DNA of 29,907 bases from Hymenopellis radicata (GCA_015501595.1 JADNRX010000607.1:1-29907), one strand, 5' to 3'. Positions 10,694 to 21,773 are shown, numbered from the stretch's first letter. Translations and numbers: made by a program. Notes: generated by a model not told the origin, from the sequence alone.

Positions 10694-10701
10694 AAGTTTA
10701 C
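10694..10701. repeat. Target-site duplication, right (AAGTTTAC)
   Basis: Exact copy of the octamer at 10276-10283, directly abutting the right terminal repeat. Confidence 0.85.
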
Positions 10702-10731
10702 CGTGTGGCGTCTTTTCCAAATTCATAATGC

Positions 10732-10738
10732 AAAAAAA
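10732..10738 (-). terminator. RNA polymerase III terminator (T7)
   Basis: Seven T residues on the minus strand begin directly after the discriminator base of the tRNA-Phe gene, the normal Pol III stop. Confidence 0.85.
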
Positions 10739-10831
10739 TGGGGACACCCAGGATTGAACTGGGGACCTCCAGAAGATAACTTTGTGAAAGCTTGCTTCAG
10801 TCTGTTGCTCTCCCAACTGAGCTATGTCCCC
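10739..10831 (-). tRNA. tRNA-Phe (GAA), with a 20-nt intron
   Basis: On the minus strand a full cloverleaf forms: acceptor GGGGACA/TGTCCCC with discriminator A73, D-stem GCTC/GAGC, anticodon arm ACAGA-CTGAAGT-TCTGG, T-arm CCCAG-TTCAATC-CTGGG. The anticodon is GAA. A 20-nt intron (10775-10794) sits directly after nucleotide 37, the canonical position for eukaryotic nuclear tRNA introns. Position 27-43 is an A-G mismatch. Internal A and B boxes are intact. The mature part is identical to the intronless gene at 21799-21871. The 5' end faces the SUMO gene, whose start codon is 131 bp away. Confidence 0.97.
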
Positions 10832-10962
10832 ATATCGATGACACTGTCGTTGTCAATCCGACTCCGTGGATCCCTCCAATTGGAAAGTGTGACATCGCCG
10901 TCGTGACTTGTGACAAACGCGTCTTTCCTCCCCCCATCACCGCGCCCTCTACCAGCACCACC

Positions 10963-11531
10963 ATGTCCCAAGAACCCGAGGACGTCAAGCCAAAAATCAA
11001 TATCCACATCCAGACTGATGGAGGCGACAGTGCGTCCCCGTCTCTTCCTCCCAGGGGTCGCGTTTTTTAACATCATTGCTTGGGTAGAGATAGCCGTCAT
11101 GGTTAGACGAGACACGCGCTTCGCCAAAGTCTTCGCAGCAGCAGAGGTGCGTTTAACCTATGCTACGTAACTCGTTCCACGGCTGACGGGGCTCCCGCTT
11201 TTGTAGAAGAAATTTGGTAAAGAGCCAGGCGCGTATACCCACCCCCCGGCGAGCAGTGGCGCTCGATGCTTATTGGACGCTGTATTGCAGGGACCTTCAA
11301 ATTCACGTACGAGGGAAAGCGTATCCAGCCGGATCAGACGCCGGCAGAGGTACGTCGCTGTTATCCCTCGCCACCCACACGACCGCCCATTCACCTGCGC
11401 TCTGCAAGGTCGACATGGAGGACCAGGACACGATAGATGCCCATTTGGAGCAGGTGCGCTAACACCCTCATTTTGCTCCTCCGTCTACTCACGCCTTTTC
11501 TCTGCAGACGGGCGGCGGCAACGGGTCCTGA
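10963..11531 (+). CDS. SMT3: SUMO (small ubiquitin-like modifier) precursor
   Basis: SUMO is conjugated to lysines of nuclear and other proteins after a protease exposes its Gly-Gly end. Six exons: 10963-11029, 11088-11146, 11207-11228, 11291-11349, 11409-11453 and 11508-11531; the sum of 276 nt gives 91 residues in frame. Family signatures are clear: VKPKINIHI, AVMVRRDTRFAKVF, FTYEGKRIQPDQTPAE, DMEDQDTIDAHLEQ, then TGG-GNGS, so the mature end is QTGG and the propeptide is GNGS. The third intron starts with GC (GCGCGT) rather than GT; the spacing in all SUMO proteins requires this junction. The N-terminal tail is short. Gene shares a short upstream region with the divergent tRNA-Phe. Confidence 0.95.
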
Positions 11532-12840
11532 AATCCCTCCGATGTTGTTGTAAAACTAATCCCACATACTATTGTATATTCAACTTCGCGATCGGCTTTT
11601 CTATATTCATTTTGGGCATATCTATCCTTCGCGTCGGCATCCATATCGTCAAGCGTCCCAGTCACATGTTCACTGCTCCTTACCACGCCCTAATAGCACA
11701 CCCCCTAGAAAACCCTTTCCCTCCGCAGTGCCCACATCCTAATAGCACACCATGCCGCAGATTGTTATCTATCCGCCACAACGAGGTGTATCCATGAAAG
11801 ACACAACTTCCACAGTTCATTCATATCCGTGCGTTTAGACAAAGAAAAATCCGGTCAGGTGGTTGGACCCTTATTCGAGACAAAGACACCTGGTTCGGTT
11901 CGCGGCTGCGCGTGCATGCGGGGTGTGCACGTTCGAGCCTAGCCATATCTAAGTATGGACTAGAGCTCGTTTATCGAGACGTAAATCGTTCATGGCCGTG
12001 TAGGGAGCGTAGTTCAACGGCGGGTTGTTCTTTCCGAGATCGCCGCCGATCATTGAATGAGGTTCTTCTTCGCCAATTTGTGTGGGTTGTTGTGTGAGTG
12101 CGCCACAAGAAAACAATCCTGTGGTATAGTTTCTTCCACAAGTACAAGCTGCAAAGTGTAACAGACTGAATACAAAACCTACAGTAAGTATGGTCTGATG
12201 CTTCAAAATGAAAACTGGCCTAGAAGCCTCAGTATTGATGTACTACATACTAGCAGAGGTAGTAGTAGTACCGGCAAGTAAGCACCTTACGAAGAATCGG
12301 AGGTGGTAAGCAAGTTGGTAGCCGGGAGATGATGTATCAGAGGCAAGACATTAAGGGCACCAGCACCTTAGGTACAACATCTGCAGACTGCACAGTTGGA
12401 CGCGAGAATCCAAGCCGCGATCAAAGCGAGCGATGCGAATCGGGATGTGGGGTGAGCTGTTTGATTACCGGAAAACGGTCATGGCAAGGCCATCCGAGAA
12501 TCGCACACTTTTCGGACACTCTGGGACGGGGCGTGTTTATATATGAGAGCGTCGGGATATCTGGTCCCCACCGCAGGTGAAGCTATACACAACGTGCGTG
12601 CGTATCAAGAACCGGCCAGTCAATCTGTTCGAAAAGGCAAGTAAATCGATCAAAGCAACACAAAGACCCGATAAGATAACAACACACCATCTAATCAAGC
12701 TCTTTGACCCACAGAACCCAGGTGAGCCGGCTCGGACTCCTTCCTGCGCTTTTAGCCCTTTGACTCTCTTTCATCACCACCCGTATAAAGACCCGACGCG
12801 AATCCACCCATGGCTCCCCAACACCAGCTCCTGCTCGACG
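11532..12840. other. Intergenic; upstream region of the 12841 ORF
   Basis: The first few hundred bases should be the SUMO 3' flank. A repeated AATAGCACACC occurs at 11692-11702 and 11740-11750. Near 12240-12275 there are TACTAC/GTAGTA inverted triplets. TATA-like words lie at 12538-12545 and 12784-12790. No gene recognised; one open frame extends upstream of 12841 as far as an ATG at 12577, but its first part lacks protein-like character. Confidence 0.5.
12784..12790 (+). promoter_or_regulatory. TATA box candidate
   Basis: TATAAAG lies 51 bp before the chosen ATG of the small ORF at 12841, a spacing that would put transcription start around 12815, after the out-of-frame ATG at 12810. It supports the downstream start. 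Confidence 0.45.
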
Positions 12841-13290
12841 ATGCCATCCCACACCCACATCCACCGCGACGGCATCACGCACGATCCGGACTCCTGCCGC
12901 GCTTTCATGCCCGCGACGTCCTATGCCTCCTCCTCCCACACCGAGGAAATCCCATCTCCGTACGACTGGCATTATTACACCCCGCGCTCACGCGCCTCCC
13001 CGTGTCCATCATACGCGTCATCGTCGTCTTTGTACGGCGCATACCCCACATACACCAAGACTTCTTTCGCTGCGTCGTGCTATTACGACGAGTTGTTGTC
13101 GGAGGCAGAAGCAGAGGAGGAGGATGGAGAGGAGGAGCCGCAGCAGGCGTACAAGCCGGCGGAGTTGTCGATGAAAGAGACGGTGCGGCGGCAGTTGCAG
13201 ACGGTGTCGTTCACGGTCGGGATCAAGGTGTTTCGCGCGCGCAGGAGGCTGAGGCGCGTCCTGCATCGCAGGCACGGTGCACTGGCATAA
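12841..13290 (+). CDS. Hypothetical protein, 149 residues
   Basis: I do not recognise this protein. The N-terminal half is rich in Ser, Tyr, Pro and His (YASSSHTEE, SYASSSSLYGAYPTY), then comes an acidic run (EAEAEEEDGEEE) and a basic C-terminus (RARRRLRRVLHRRH), so charge is sharply divided. No signal peptide or membrane segment. The start was placed at 12841 because of the TATAAAG at 12784; an in-frame ATG at 12577 would give 237 residues. Single exon. Codon composition (GC-rich third positions) is consistent with a real gene. It could be a short regulatory or stress-induced protein, but that is a guess. Confidence 0.5.
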   Translation: MPSHTHIHRDGITHDPDSCRAFMPATSYASSSHTEEIPSPYDWHYYTPRSRASPCPSYASSSSLYGAYPTYTKTSFAASCYYDELLSEAEAEEEDGEEEPQQAYKPAELSMKETVRRQLQTVSFTVGIKVFRARRRLRRVLHRRHGALA

Positions 13291-13474
13291 TCCCTCGTCA
13301 TCCCCTACTACCCGACATTGCTCCTGCAGCGACACGCAGTATATCCCAGCATCGCACTCGTCCGAGTTATACCCATCAAAAACGTCGCATTTCGTTCTTC
13401 CATTCCTCGTCAACTGTTGTATCATGTATCACCACACACATTCATATTATGTAGTCAGATATCCATACCATATA

Positions 13475-13508
13475 CCTCATTGTCCTGAATACCTCATTGT
13501 CCTGAATA
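13475..13508 (+). repeat. Tandem duplication of a 17-bp unit
   Basis: CCTCATTGTCCTGAATA occurs twice head to tail, perfectly, about 185 bp after the stop of the 12841 ORF, probably in its 3' untranslated region. Confidence 0.9.
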
Positions 13509-14877
13509 CCCATCTATTGCGCTTTTAGATAAAGCATATCTTGCAAGCGAAACCTGATGAAATGTTAATGTCAGTAACAGTACTAAGGACACTCAAACAG
13601 GAAGAGTACTTACCAAGGGAAAGAAATGCAATGTCCGAGCGCCATGCGTACAGCTTAACCTTCGAGTTTAAGTAAGGTGAGCTTGTCCAAAGCGGAGTTG
13701 GGACAAGACGACCCAATACCGACGTGTCATGGCAGGAAGGGAATCGACCTGCTTGATGGTGAGTGAGTAGCAAAGCGCGATAAGACAAGTCGGCTCACGC
13801 AACGCCGTTGTATCTCTATCCCTTATTCGCCCCACCAAAAGCCCGACGTGGACCATTGTTCCGCGCTTACAATGGTCTGGAATCAATTGAGAACAGGCCT
13901 GGCACATTGGGTAGAACATGAGGGGCGGGGGTCAAGGCGCGGTGGTGATGGTACGGAGGAAAGAGCCAACAAGATCACGGGACGCGCCACGTCCGAAAAG
14001 GGAACGCAGATCGCGTCGGCCCGAGTGTGGCGTCACCTCCCTCATGTCCAACGTGTCAACGCGCGCGCGGCAGCCTAGCTCATTTGGAAACTTCGCCTCC
14101 CTTACCTCTTACAAGACCAACTTCGACCATATTTATGAACTTTGAAGCCCTTAGTAGCCCTCAGTTCGAGCCGTCACTGAATTTCACTGTCTTGTTAGGA
14201 TCGTCACCGCGGCCGCTGGACCACAAGCATGTTTCATATCTTGAACTTCATGTTCGTCTATTGGATTATCTCTTTCTCACCGCGCGGTCCTCCGCGACTT
14301 GGGTGAGGTTCCGTCGAACCCACTTGTTCATCTTAGCCTGCTCTCGTAGCATTTGTTGCCGGGATGTGAGGTGAGCGCATATACTCGTTCCGTCGCCTTT
14401 CAAGTTGGCGCTCCAATGACTCACTTCCTCACTATGGCACGGCACTAACGTTCAGTTATGAGTTATCTACTAGCCTGTCTCGTCCCGATACCGCGTTGAT
14501 CGACGTTCCAAAAGAAATCTACCTCTACCTACGCTTCTGAATCGGAACCTGATGAAACTGTGGTAGTACCCAATTCTGAAGCCACTTTTGCCCAGACGGG
14601 CTGGGATCAATGCGCTGTGCAGCAACCTGTGCATGCATTCACCTCGTTCACTCCCCTTTGCCGCACATTCTTTCTACATATATAGATTTTCTCCGTTCTC
14701 GTATTCCAGTCAGTGCATCAGGACATCGCCTCCCAACAGTAATTAAACAGAGCTTCTCTGATTGGTCCGCTCCACGACCATAATATAGCCCGATGACTGG
14801 GGAGGTACACCTGAACCCTGACATGTGTCGGCGCTGACGCTACATAATGCAACCCCCATCCACTGAGGACGCCCGCA
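13509..14877. other. Intergenic; no gene supported
   Basis: Several ORFs of 75-115 codons overlap here on both strands but none has recognisable motifs and they contradict each other. The segment ends with the promoter of the ZIP gene; TATATAGA at about 14678 is a TATA-like word but is 200 bp from the ATG. Confidence 0.45.
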
Positions 14878-16557
14878 ATGCTGCTCCCTCCCTCCCTCCT
14901 AGCCAGTGTACTAGACGCAGAATCTCGGGTTCAGAATGAACCCACCGCGATATCAAGCCGTCGCTGGACGGTGATGGGCCTCATATTTGTGCTCTCCCTG
15001 TTTGGTATGTCTCATTATCACCCCAGCAGGCGGTGGCGCATGCTGACGGGCGTCCAGCGGTATCATTCCCGGAATATCAAAGAAATCGACGTACCTTCCC
15101 ATACCGAAGGCCGTATTCTTCATCGGGAAGCATTTTGGCACAGGTATGATCATTCCTAACATGTTGGGTGGCAAGCTGTCTAACGACAGCTAGGTGTTAT
15201 ACTGTCCACCGCATTTTGTCATCTACTTCAGGACTCTTTCGCGGGCGCTGACTAGCCCGGAAGTGTCGCAAGAATACGGATCTATGGTTGGGAAGCAATG
15301 CGGCTTGATAATGTGCGTGCATATCTCCGCCACTGAGCATTGCTGACTGCGTTGTTATTGTTATGCAGACTTGCTAGCATGCTGTTGATCTTTCTTGTTG
15401 AATGTACGTTGGCTTATTATCTTGTGCACAGCGTACTAGAACCCAGAATAGATATATCGACATCATATGTCGACCATCTGCATGCAGAACCTTCTGCGCC
15501 ATCATCTCCATCGCCTACTCTACGGCGCTTGCCATCTATTCCCAATCTCCATCACCACTGCCTCACTGATTCCCCACTGCCGACGCCTCTAAGTGAGGAG
15601 ACGCCCTTGCTGACGGATACGACACACACCATGTCATCAGCGCCTGCTACGATACGGCATCCACCCCAACATTATCTTTCTTCGTTGATGCTGAACTCGC
15701 CAAGGCATTCACGGAGTAGCGAGTCGTTCTATGTAATAAATGATCTTGTGCACCATGTTAACAATGGTGAATATCAGCTTATCGGCGGTCGGGGCGGGTG
15801 TGTATGTGTATGTGTGTGTCCAGCCGGCGGGGAGAACGGACAATCGCGCACAAAACCCGGCGCCGTCGCTATCCCCATGCACGAAGATCCATCTGAAGAA
15901 GAGCCGCCCCGTATTGGTCGGAAACGCCAGGTCGTCGGTATCCTCGTGAGTTCCTCTCTCCCGTTCCACAGCCGTTATTCAATATACATCCTCTAGGTAC
16001 TACAACTCGGTATCATGATCCATTCGCTCGTCATAGGCCTGACCCTCGCTATCACCCACGGGTCCGAGTTCACCTCGCTCGCTACTGCCATCTGCTTCCA
16101 CCAGCTTTTTCGAAGGGCTCAGTCTTGGCATTCGTATCGCGGCACTGCCCCCATCCGCGTCCAACAACGAGGCTATTACCACGAACCTGTTGACGCGCTG
16201 TCAGCGCAATTGGCTCGCGCCCACGCTAAGCTTCCTCTTTGGCATCACCACGCCCGTCGGGATGGGACTAGGCATGGCGGCATTCGCCTCGTCGTCGCAT
16301 GCCCAGATGCAGCTTACGCAAGGCCTCATGTCCGCGATATCTGCGGGCATGCTCATCTACGCTGCAACCGTCGAAATGTTGGCGGGGGATTTCGTGTATG
16401 GGAATTTGCAAGGCGAGCACTCGCACGGTGAAGGCGGGACGAAGAGCATAAGGAAGATGAAGAGCACGAGGAGGCAACGCCAAAGAGAAAGGCTGTTGCA
16501 TTGCTGAGTTTGTTAGCAGGGGTGGCCTGCATGGGACTCATAGGTATTGGGGAGTGA
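14878..16557 (+). CDS. ZIP-family zinc/iron transporter (four one-base frameshifts)
   Basis: ZIP proteins move Zn or Fe into the cytosol. Five exons: 14878-15004, 15058-15143, 15194-15312, 15369-15945 and 15997-16557; total 1,470 nt, 489 residues once the frame is followed. Family marks: PKAVFFIGKHFGTGVILSTAF, HLLQDSF, MIHSLVIGLTLA and FHQLFEG (metal-site helices 4 and 5, with their His and Glu), and a final hydrophobic helix ending at 16557. The long loop between helices 3 and 4 (about 15450-15930) contains a CVCVCVC run coded by a TG repeat. The frame breaks at 15068-15072 (one G short), 15243-15245 (one G extra), 16106-16110 (one T extra) and 16436-16438 (one G short). All are in base runs and the protein is conserved on both sides of each, so I favour sequencing error over pseudogene, though a recent pseudogene is possible. 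Confidence 0.85.
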
Positions 16558-17576
16558 GCCTGGATCTTTTACTTACATCTTAGATTATGTTGTACACTAC
16601 TATATCTTGCATGTTGTTTTGTTAATGCTGCACGCGTCGTTACGCGTTACTTCTTGGACAGCTCAGTAGTCTACTATTAAAGCCGAGTAGGAAGCGTGTT
16701 GAGATTTCCAACCTCCAGTAACTCACTGCGGAGACGAAAGCAGGCGATAACGCTGAATTATCGATAGCACGTCTAGGACACTCCACACCTGACCGTACAC
16801 GACTTTGACAAGATAACGCAGCGAGACATCGTGTGCCAATTTGTTGTATCTTTGGCTTTGACTGAATTCGCGGCTCTTCTGCGGCCTTCAAATTTAAATT
16901 CGCACAATACGATTTATCGCAATACATTTATCTGACCTATGTACGTGCCGCGGAGATCATGTGTGCGCCAAATATTTCATTCCACTGTCCGCCTGCCACC
17001 CATCCTTTGACTACCCGCTTGTCAACCATCCTTCGATTGCATCAAGCGCGCAGTCTTATGACGAGAACAGTGTACTCATGATTATCCGACGCCCGAGATT
17101 TCTTTCCTCCTCGTCAACCGGTTACCTTAGATTGACATCGGAGTGAATTCGAAGGTTGTTATTTTTGTAGGGAATACTTACTTCGAGAAAACGCGCAGAC
17201 GCAACGCCACAAAGCTTCGAAGATATGAACGAACGACACAGGAACTCTAGATTGCAAGGTGATACAGTTTGTAAGCAACACAATGTGGCGGGGGGCGGCG
17301 TGTACTGCGCAGAAACGTCCATACGACAGTACTTTTTGGTAGGATGGTATAGATCAGAGCAGTCATGAAAGCATGCGTGGTGATGGTAGATGGAGGGGAG
17401 GGGGGAAGTGGGGGAGTTGTATATAGGAATAAATAAAAGAGAGAAACAAAACAGCCAGAAGAAAACATGATGGTACAATCCAATGCTACAGCCCAAAACG
17501 AGGAGATGTCCGTGCTCCCAAGTGGTGGTTACAGGAAAAAGATGAATAAAGATAAAACGTCTATGTCTGGGCATTA
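16558..17576. other. Convergent intergenic region
   Basis: This stretch lies between the stop codons of the ZIP gene (+) and the phosphatase subunit (-). AT-rich patches fit 3' flanks. Longer ORFs on the minus strand (17122-17607) read through the 3' end of the phosphatase subunit gene and have no domain. No RNA gene or repeat seen. Confidence 0.5.
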
Positions 17577-19258
17577 TTAGGCGCCGACGCCGCCAACGAA
17601 GCACCATTTCTGGACAAAAGCTTTGTACAAGTCATCAGATGACGACGGGGGCGATTCAGTCAGTTTCGACCGCGGGGGTGGAGGAGATTTAAGCATGGGC
17701 GGGGGAGATTTGGGCGGAGAAGTAGAATCGAGCATGGAGAATGGAGCAGGAAGGGAAGCTGGGACTTCCTTCTTGGAGACGGGCGCCTCCCTCCTGGGGC
17801 GCTCCAAGATAGGACTCGGCGTCTCCATCTCGTCGTCGTCATCGTCGTCATCACTGCTCCCGCTGTGAGAAAGCATGGGGATAACAGGTGACGCGGGCAT
17901 CCAGAAAACTCCCTCGTTGGGTTTGGACGAAGGTTTAGCGTAGTTGGCCAGCTTGAACCCGCGGAGCCGCTTTTCGAGAGCCTCGGCTGAAGTCGTACGA
18001 ACATGGACAGCCTGCTCAGGCGGGGTAAGAGGTGGAGTCGCTGGCGTGGAAATCACGGTTGGGAAGGGAACTGTCGAGGTATTTGGAGGCGGAGAGGTAC
18101 TGGCTGTGTAAATGTCGGTGTCTTGAATTGCAACATGTGAGAAAACATACCCTTCAAAAATTGTACGCGATAGTTCTTGCCATCGTTGTTGTCCCACCAT
18201 TCGCCACCTCCGGCTGAGTATCGAACGACCAAGTACATGGTACGGGAGGCAAGCGAAGGCGCGTAATCCTCCAAGCGAATGGTATAGTGAAAACGATCCC
18301 AAGCTTCTGGGACAATTCCGGCAGCAATGTCACCCACTGTTAGCGGTGAGATGGAGACGGGCAAGCAGGGAAGGGATGCGGAGTAATGCCCTGCAACCTC
18401 TGATGTCGTTTGCCAGTCATCCACAGTAAAACGCACGTAGACATGCTTCTCGAACGAGATGTTGCGTACGAGGAGCGTGCCCGTAATGGTAAGGCTTTTC
18501 ATGCGAATACTTTCGATAATGACATGACGAGGCGGGTTGGGATTAGGAATGGCGTCAGACTGCAGAGCATACGCCGGTGGGTGGGCCGGAGGGGTAATGG
18601 GAAACGGGAAACCTTGTTGGGGAGGTTCGCTGTCCGTTTCTGTTTCCTCGAGTGATAACAGAGAGGCGGGCTTGGCCGAACGGCTGAATAAACGTACGGT
18701 CTCAAGTTGTTGCTCGGGAAAATGCACGTTCTTTGGAGTAGAAACGCTGTAATCAGAGCCCGTAGGACTCAGGAGTTCGGGTGCAGGAGTGGAAGGCGCG
18801 GAACGCGCGCGCAAATGAAGGGAATGTTTCGAGAGGGAAACGATATTAGGAGAGGACGATGATCCTTTCAGGGATGACTTTAGTGGTTTACCATTGCTTA
18901 GCAGTATGGGGGAGCTGGAGGTCCTGCTCGGACTCGGCCGTACGGGTGGTTGAGATATTCGGGGAGAGGGTAGTGGGGATGGGGACGGGGAGCTGCGCGG
19001 AAATGGGACCGGACCAGTGTTTAGTTGCAGCCGGAATTTGATGGGTGGTGGTTGGTGTTCCTCGTCGCTGTCACTCGAGTTGGAACTGCTGTTATCGTGA
19101 TGCAAGTGAAAGTGAGGGGGGGTGCGCCTGGGAAGCGCGCCGAGTGAAGCGAAAGCGCCTGGGCCGTGTTCATTAGTGTAGGACCGACGGTGGGTCGGAC
19201 GACCAGTGGGCGTCGTGACGGGAGTTGTCGTCGTCGAGGACGGCGTCGAGTAGGGCAT
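17577..19258 (-). CDS. Protein phosphatase 1 regulatory subunit with CBM21 glycogen-binding domain (GAC1-like)
   Basis: Such subunits tether PP1 to glycogen and promote glycogen synthase activation. Exons are 19258-18151 and 18103-17577, separated by one 47-nt intron; the product is 544 residues. A Ser/Pro-rich N-terminal half leads to the PP1-docking RVxF-type motif KNVHF (about residues 200-204), then a CBM21 domain of about 110 residues (LTITGTLLVRNISFEKHVYV, FTVDDWQT, DRFHYTIRLEDY, WWDNNDGKNYRV). The tail is disordered, with an SDDDDDDDE stretch and a final YKAFVQKWCF segment. The start MPYSTPSS was preferred; an in-frame ATG at 19339 would add 27 residues. No frame break. The glycogen role is inferred from the domains. 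Confidence 0.88.
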
Positions 19259-19699
19259 GAAGGAGGACTTGGTGGTAGGAAACCAAGAACCTGTTTTGTA
19301 ACGAATCGGCCATTCCCTGACGTTCTTTTTTCTTGTCACCCTGAGTTTGTGTTAGATTCAGATCACTCCACAACATCCCGATCGCATCTTCACACGGCTT
19401 ATCTACCTGGCATCCGTTTTCGTCCATTTTCTTGTCAGCTCAATTACCCTTGTCCAATCAGCGACGCGTCTCGCCCCTTCCACCACTACTACTCGCGAGT
19501 TCTCGCCAACGTTTCCCGGCAAACAGACCAATGTACGCAGATGTGCGCTCGTCTCCTGCGCTCTTTCCGTTTTAGTCTAGAACAGGCCGAGAGCACATAA
19601 TTTACCTCCTTTTGTCCCCAACGTCCTATCGATGACACATCCTCCTCACAAGGCCCTGTGCGTCATAAAACCATCATACTCTTTCAGCGAACATACGCT
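19259..19699. other. Upstream region of the phosphatase-subunit gene
   Basis: This stretch should hold the promoter and 5' UTR of the minus-strand gene; the in-frame ATG at 19339 is an alternative start. No separate gene seen. Confidence 0.45.
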
Positions 19700-21560
19700 T
19701 ATCCTAATTCGCGTCTTTTTAGACCTTCCGATGGCAGTTGAATCAATCCATTTTACTCAGGCTCACGCCTCTCGACTGTCAAGTCTACTTCTCCCGCTCG
19801 TCCTTTCCTCCCTTCCGTTGGTTGGCCGCATCAGTCATTTCGGCTACACTGTGTACATCAAAGCAGTGGCGGCCCACGGCCGAAGCAAATTCCTGCTTGT
19901 TCCGCAGTGGAATAGCATTCGGCCGTATGTCTCACAGTATCCATCGTCTCGGAAATCATCTCGGCTTCTCTTGGGTATCGCTTGTTAAATACCATTCAGT
20001 TGATCTTCACACACTCGGCCTTCTCCATTCTTCGGCGGTACCGGATTCCCTCGACAGATGTCCAGATTTCGTTCCGCATTGTACCTTACCAGGTTATTGG
20101 CACGTCTAGAAGTCTTCCAGAGGCTGTGCTTCGAAAACTAACAACTTGTACACCCATTCTTGAGCTCGAATTAGAATGTCTTTGATCCTATCAAGCGCTC
20201 TCGAACTGCCTCGCCACGCTCAGTGTTTCCTTGGCTGAACCGCTACTTAATAGGCTGGGTTCAAACTATTGTTCGCATTGAATCGCCAGGCTGGCCATTG
20301 GTTCCATCTGACGCGACTTCGAAGGTGGCACTCGCTGAGTATCCCACAGCAACTGCCATCGCCACCTTCGCCCCACATCCGTCAACTATCATGGGTACTC
20401 ATGTCAAAACTATTCTTATCAATTATTCTGGCATCGATTCCCGCTGCTCGCGTTCTGTCTTCAGTTGCCGCTGCGGCCCTAGCGCCACAGTTAACTCTGC
20501 ACTCCGTCCCCGTTGTTGGGAGCCATTGTTCTCGCGCGACAAATCGTTCGACAATTGTACCACTGCATTGTCTTCCGGGTTAGATACCAAGTATATCGAC
20601 AAGCCTTCTCACACCCAACCGAAACGGACTTGTTCTCCGCGTGTTGCGGACGAGGAGGGGGTGGAAGTTTTTTGGCCCATGCATATCGAAGTCAACGAAG
20701 CATCCTTGTCCTTCGGCATCGCCGACGACTCACTCACCCTGCCTTGATTTTGTCCCCCCAATCCGATTCAATACATTTTGCACAGTTGGGACCACACGAC
20801 TTCTCACGCAGCTCCTAAATCCTCGTGCTATCCAGTTCGCCCTGAAGAATAACCTTGGGGAGGGTCGTTCCTTTCTTGCTTTAATCTCCCTTATCTTTAC
20901 TCTTACGCGTTCCCTAGCATCTCACTCTACGTTAGCATTAACGTCACTCCAGGGTTACCTTTATAGTGTCGCAACGAACACTTCGCTTGTGGTGTCTCCT
21001 GCCTTCTGGCGTTAAACGATTGCTTGTGCACCAAGTTCCACACCACGATCAAGGGTGAGCTCGGTCTAAAATCAATCGGGCTTCGTGTCGAACGTTCTCT
21101 CGCAGCTCACTCGACGAAATTCTTTAATCGATCACATATCGCAAGTCGATGGGGGTAAGACGACGCGTCTCCCATCAACAAATTTTGACTGGTGCCTGGA
21201 ACCTCGAGGAATGCAAGAATTTGCATTCTCTATCATTCATCTCACGCGCATGGAATGCTGGGCCTGATGCGGGTGGGAAGGCGGTGATGATTCACCTTGA
21301 TGTGAGTATGCTACCGAAACTCATAAACTGTGTTACCCCTTGGATCCATCAGTTACGCCATTTGCAGATCTTTGAACGCTCGTCGCTCGACGCTCTGAAA
21401 GGGTCCACGACGCGTCTCGCCTATCACTGGACGTATTATAGACTCCACGAGCTCTCCCGGCAACTTTTGACAGCTGACAGTCTTCGAACCGGAAGACTGC
21501 GAGAAGGATCTGGTGACTGGTTGGCGACCGATTTTCCGCTTCAGGCGAGCCGGCAACGGT
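19700..21560 (+). pseudogene. Possible decayed F-box/LRR-type gene
   Basis: Protein-like fragments lie in changing frames along the plus strand. At 19720-19800 one frame gives LDLPM and the next gives LNQSILLRLTPLDC, which together resemble the start of an F-box. At 21190-21390 the reading WNLEECKNLHSLSFISRAWN and MLPKLINCVTPWIHQLRHLQIF has leucine-repeat character. Stops and frame changes are frequent and no continuous gene can be built with the splice sites visible. F-box/LRR genes are large, rapidly decaying families in Agaricomycetes, so a relic is plausible, but the identification is weak. Base-calling errors as seen elsewhere could add to the breaks. Confidence 0.25.
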
Positions 21561-21759
21561 CAACCTAGCACTGTTTCACCGAACAGCTCTTGGGGTGCAT
21601 CTTGTGTAGTTGGCGTTCCAGTGGAAGAAGATGTAGGAAAACCTCATGGTTACACGCTTTGTTGCAGCTTGCTATTTGAAGCGCTTCGAACTAAGAACTT
21701 TCGAAGAACAGCTTACATACTTATAAGTTTTTGTGCGGCCTCTGCCAAGGCCCAAAAGC

Positions 21760-21773
21760 AAAAAAAAAAAAAA
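21760..21773 (-). terminator. T14 run, likely Pol III terminator
   Basis: Fourteen T residues on the minus strand begin 26 nt beyond the tRNA-Phe discriminator base; no T-run of four or more intervenes, so this is the first effective Pol III stop. Confidence 0.7.

Noticed and set aside
17122..17607. Minus-strand ORF of 161 codons
   Set aside because: It overlaps the 3' end of the phosphatase-subunit gene in another frame and is rich in Tyr, His and Phe with no domain; it looks like UTR read-through.
21760..21773. A14 run as the poly-A tail of a retroposed tRNA
   Set aside because: On the tRNA strand it is a T-run at terminator distance, separated from the tRNA end by 25 unrelated bases; no target duplication was found, so it is not evidence of retroposition.
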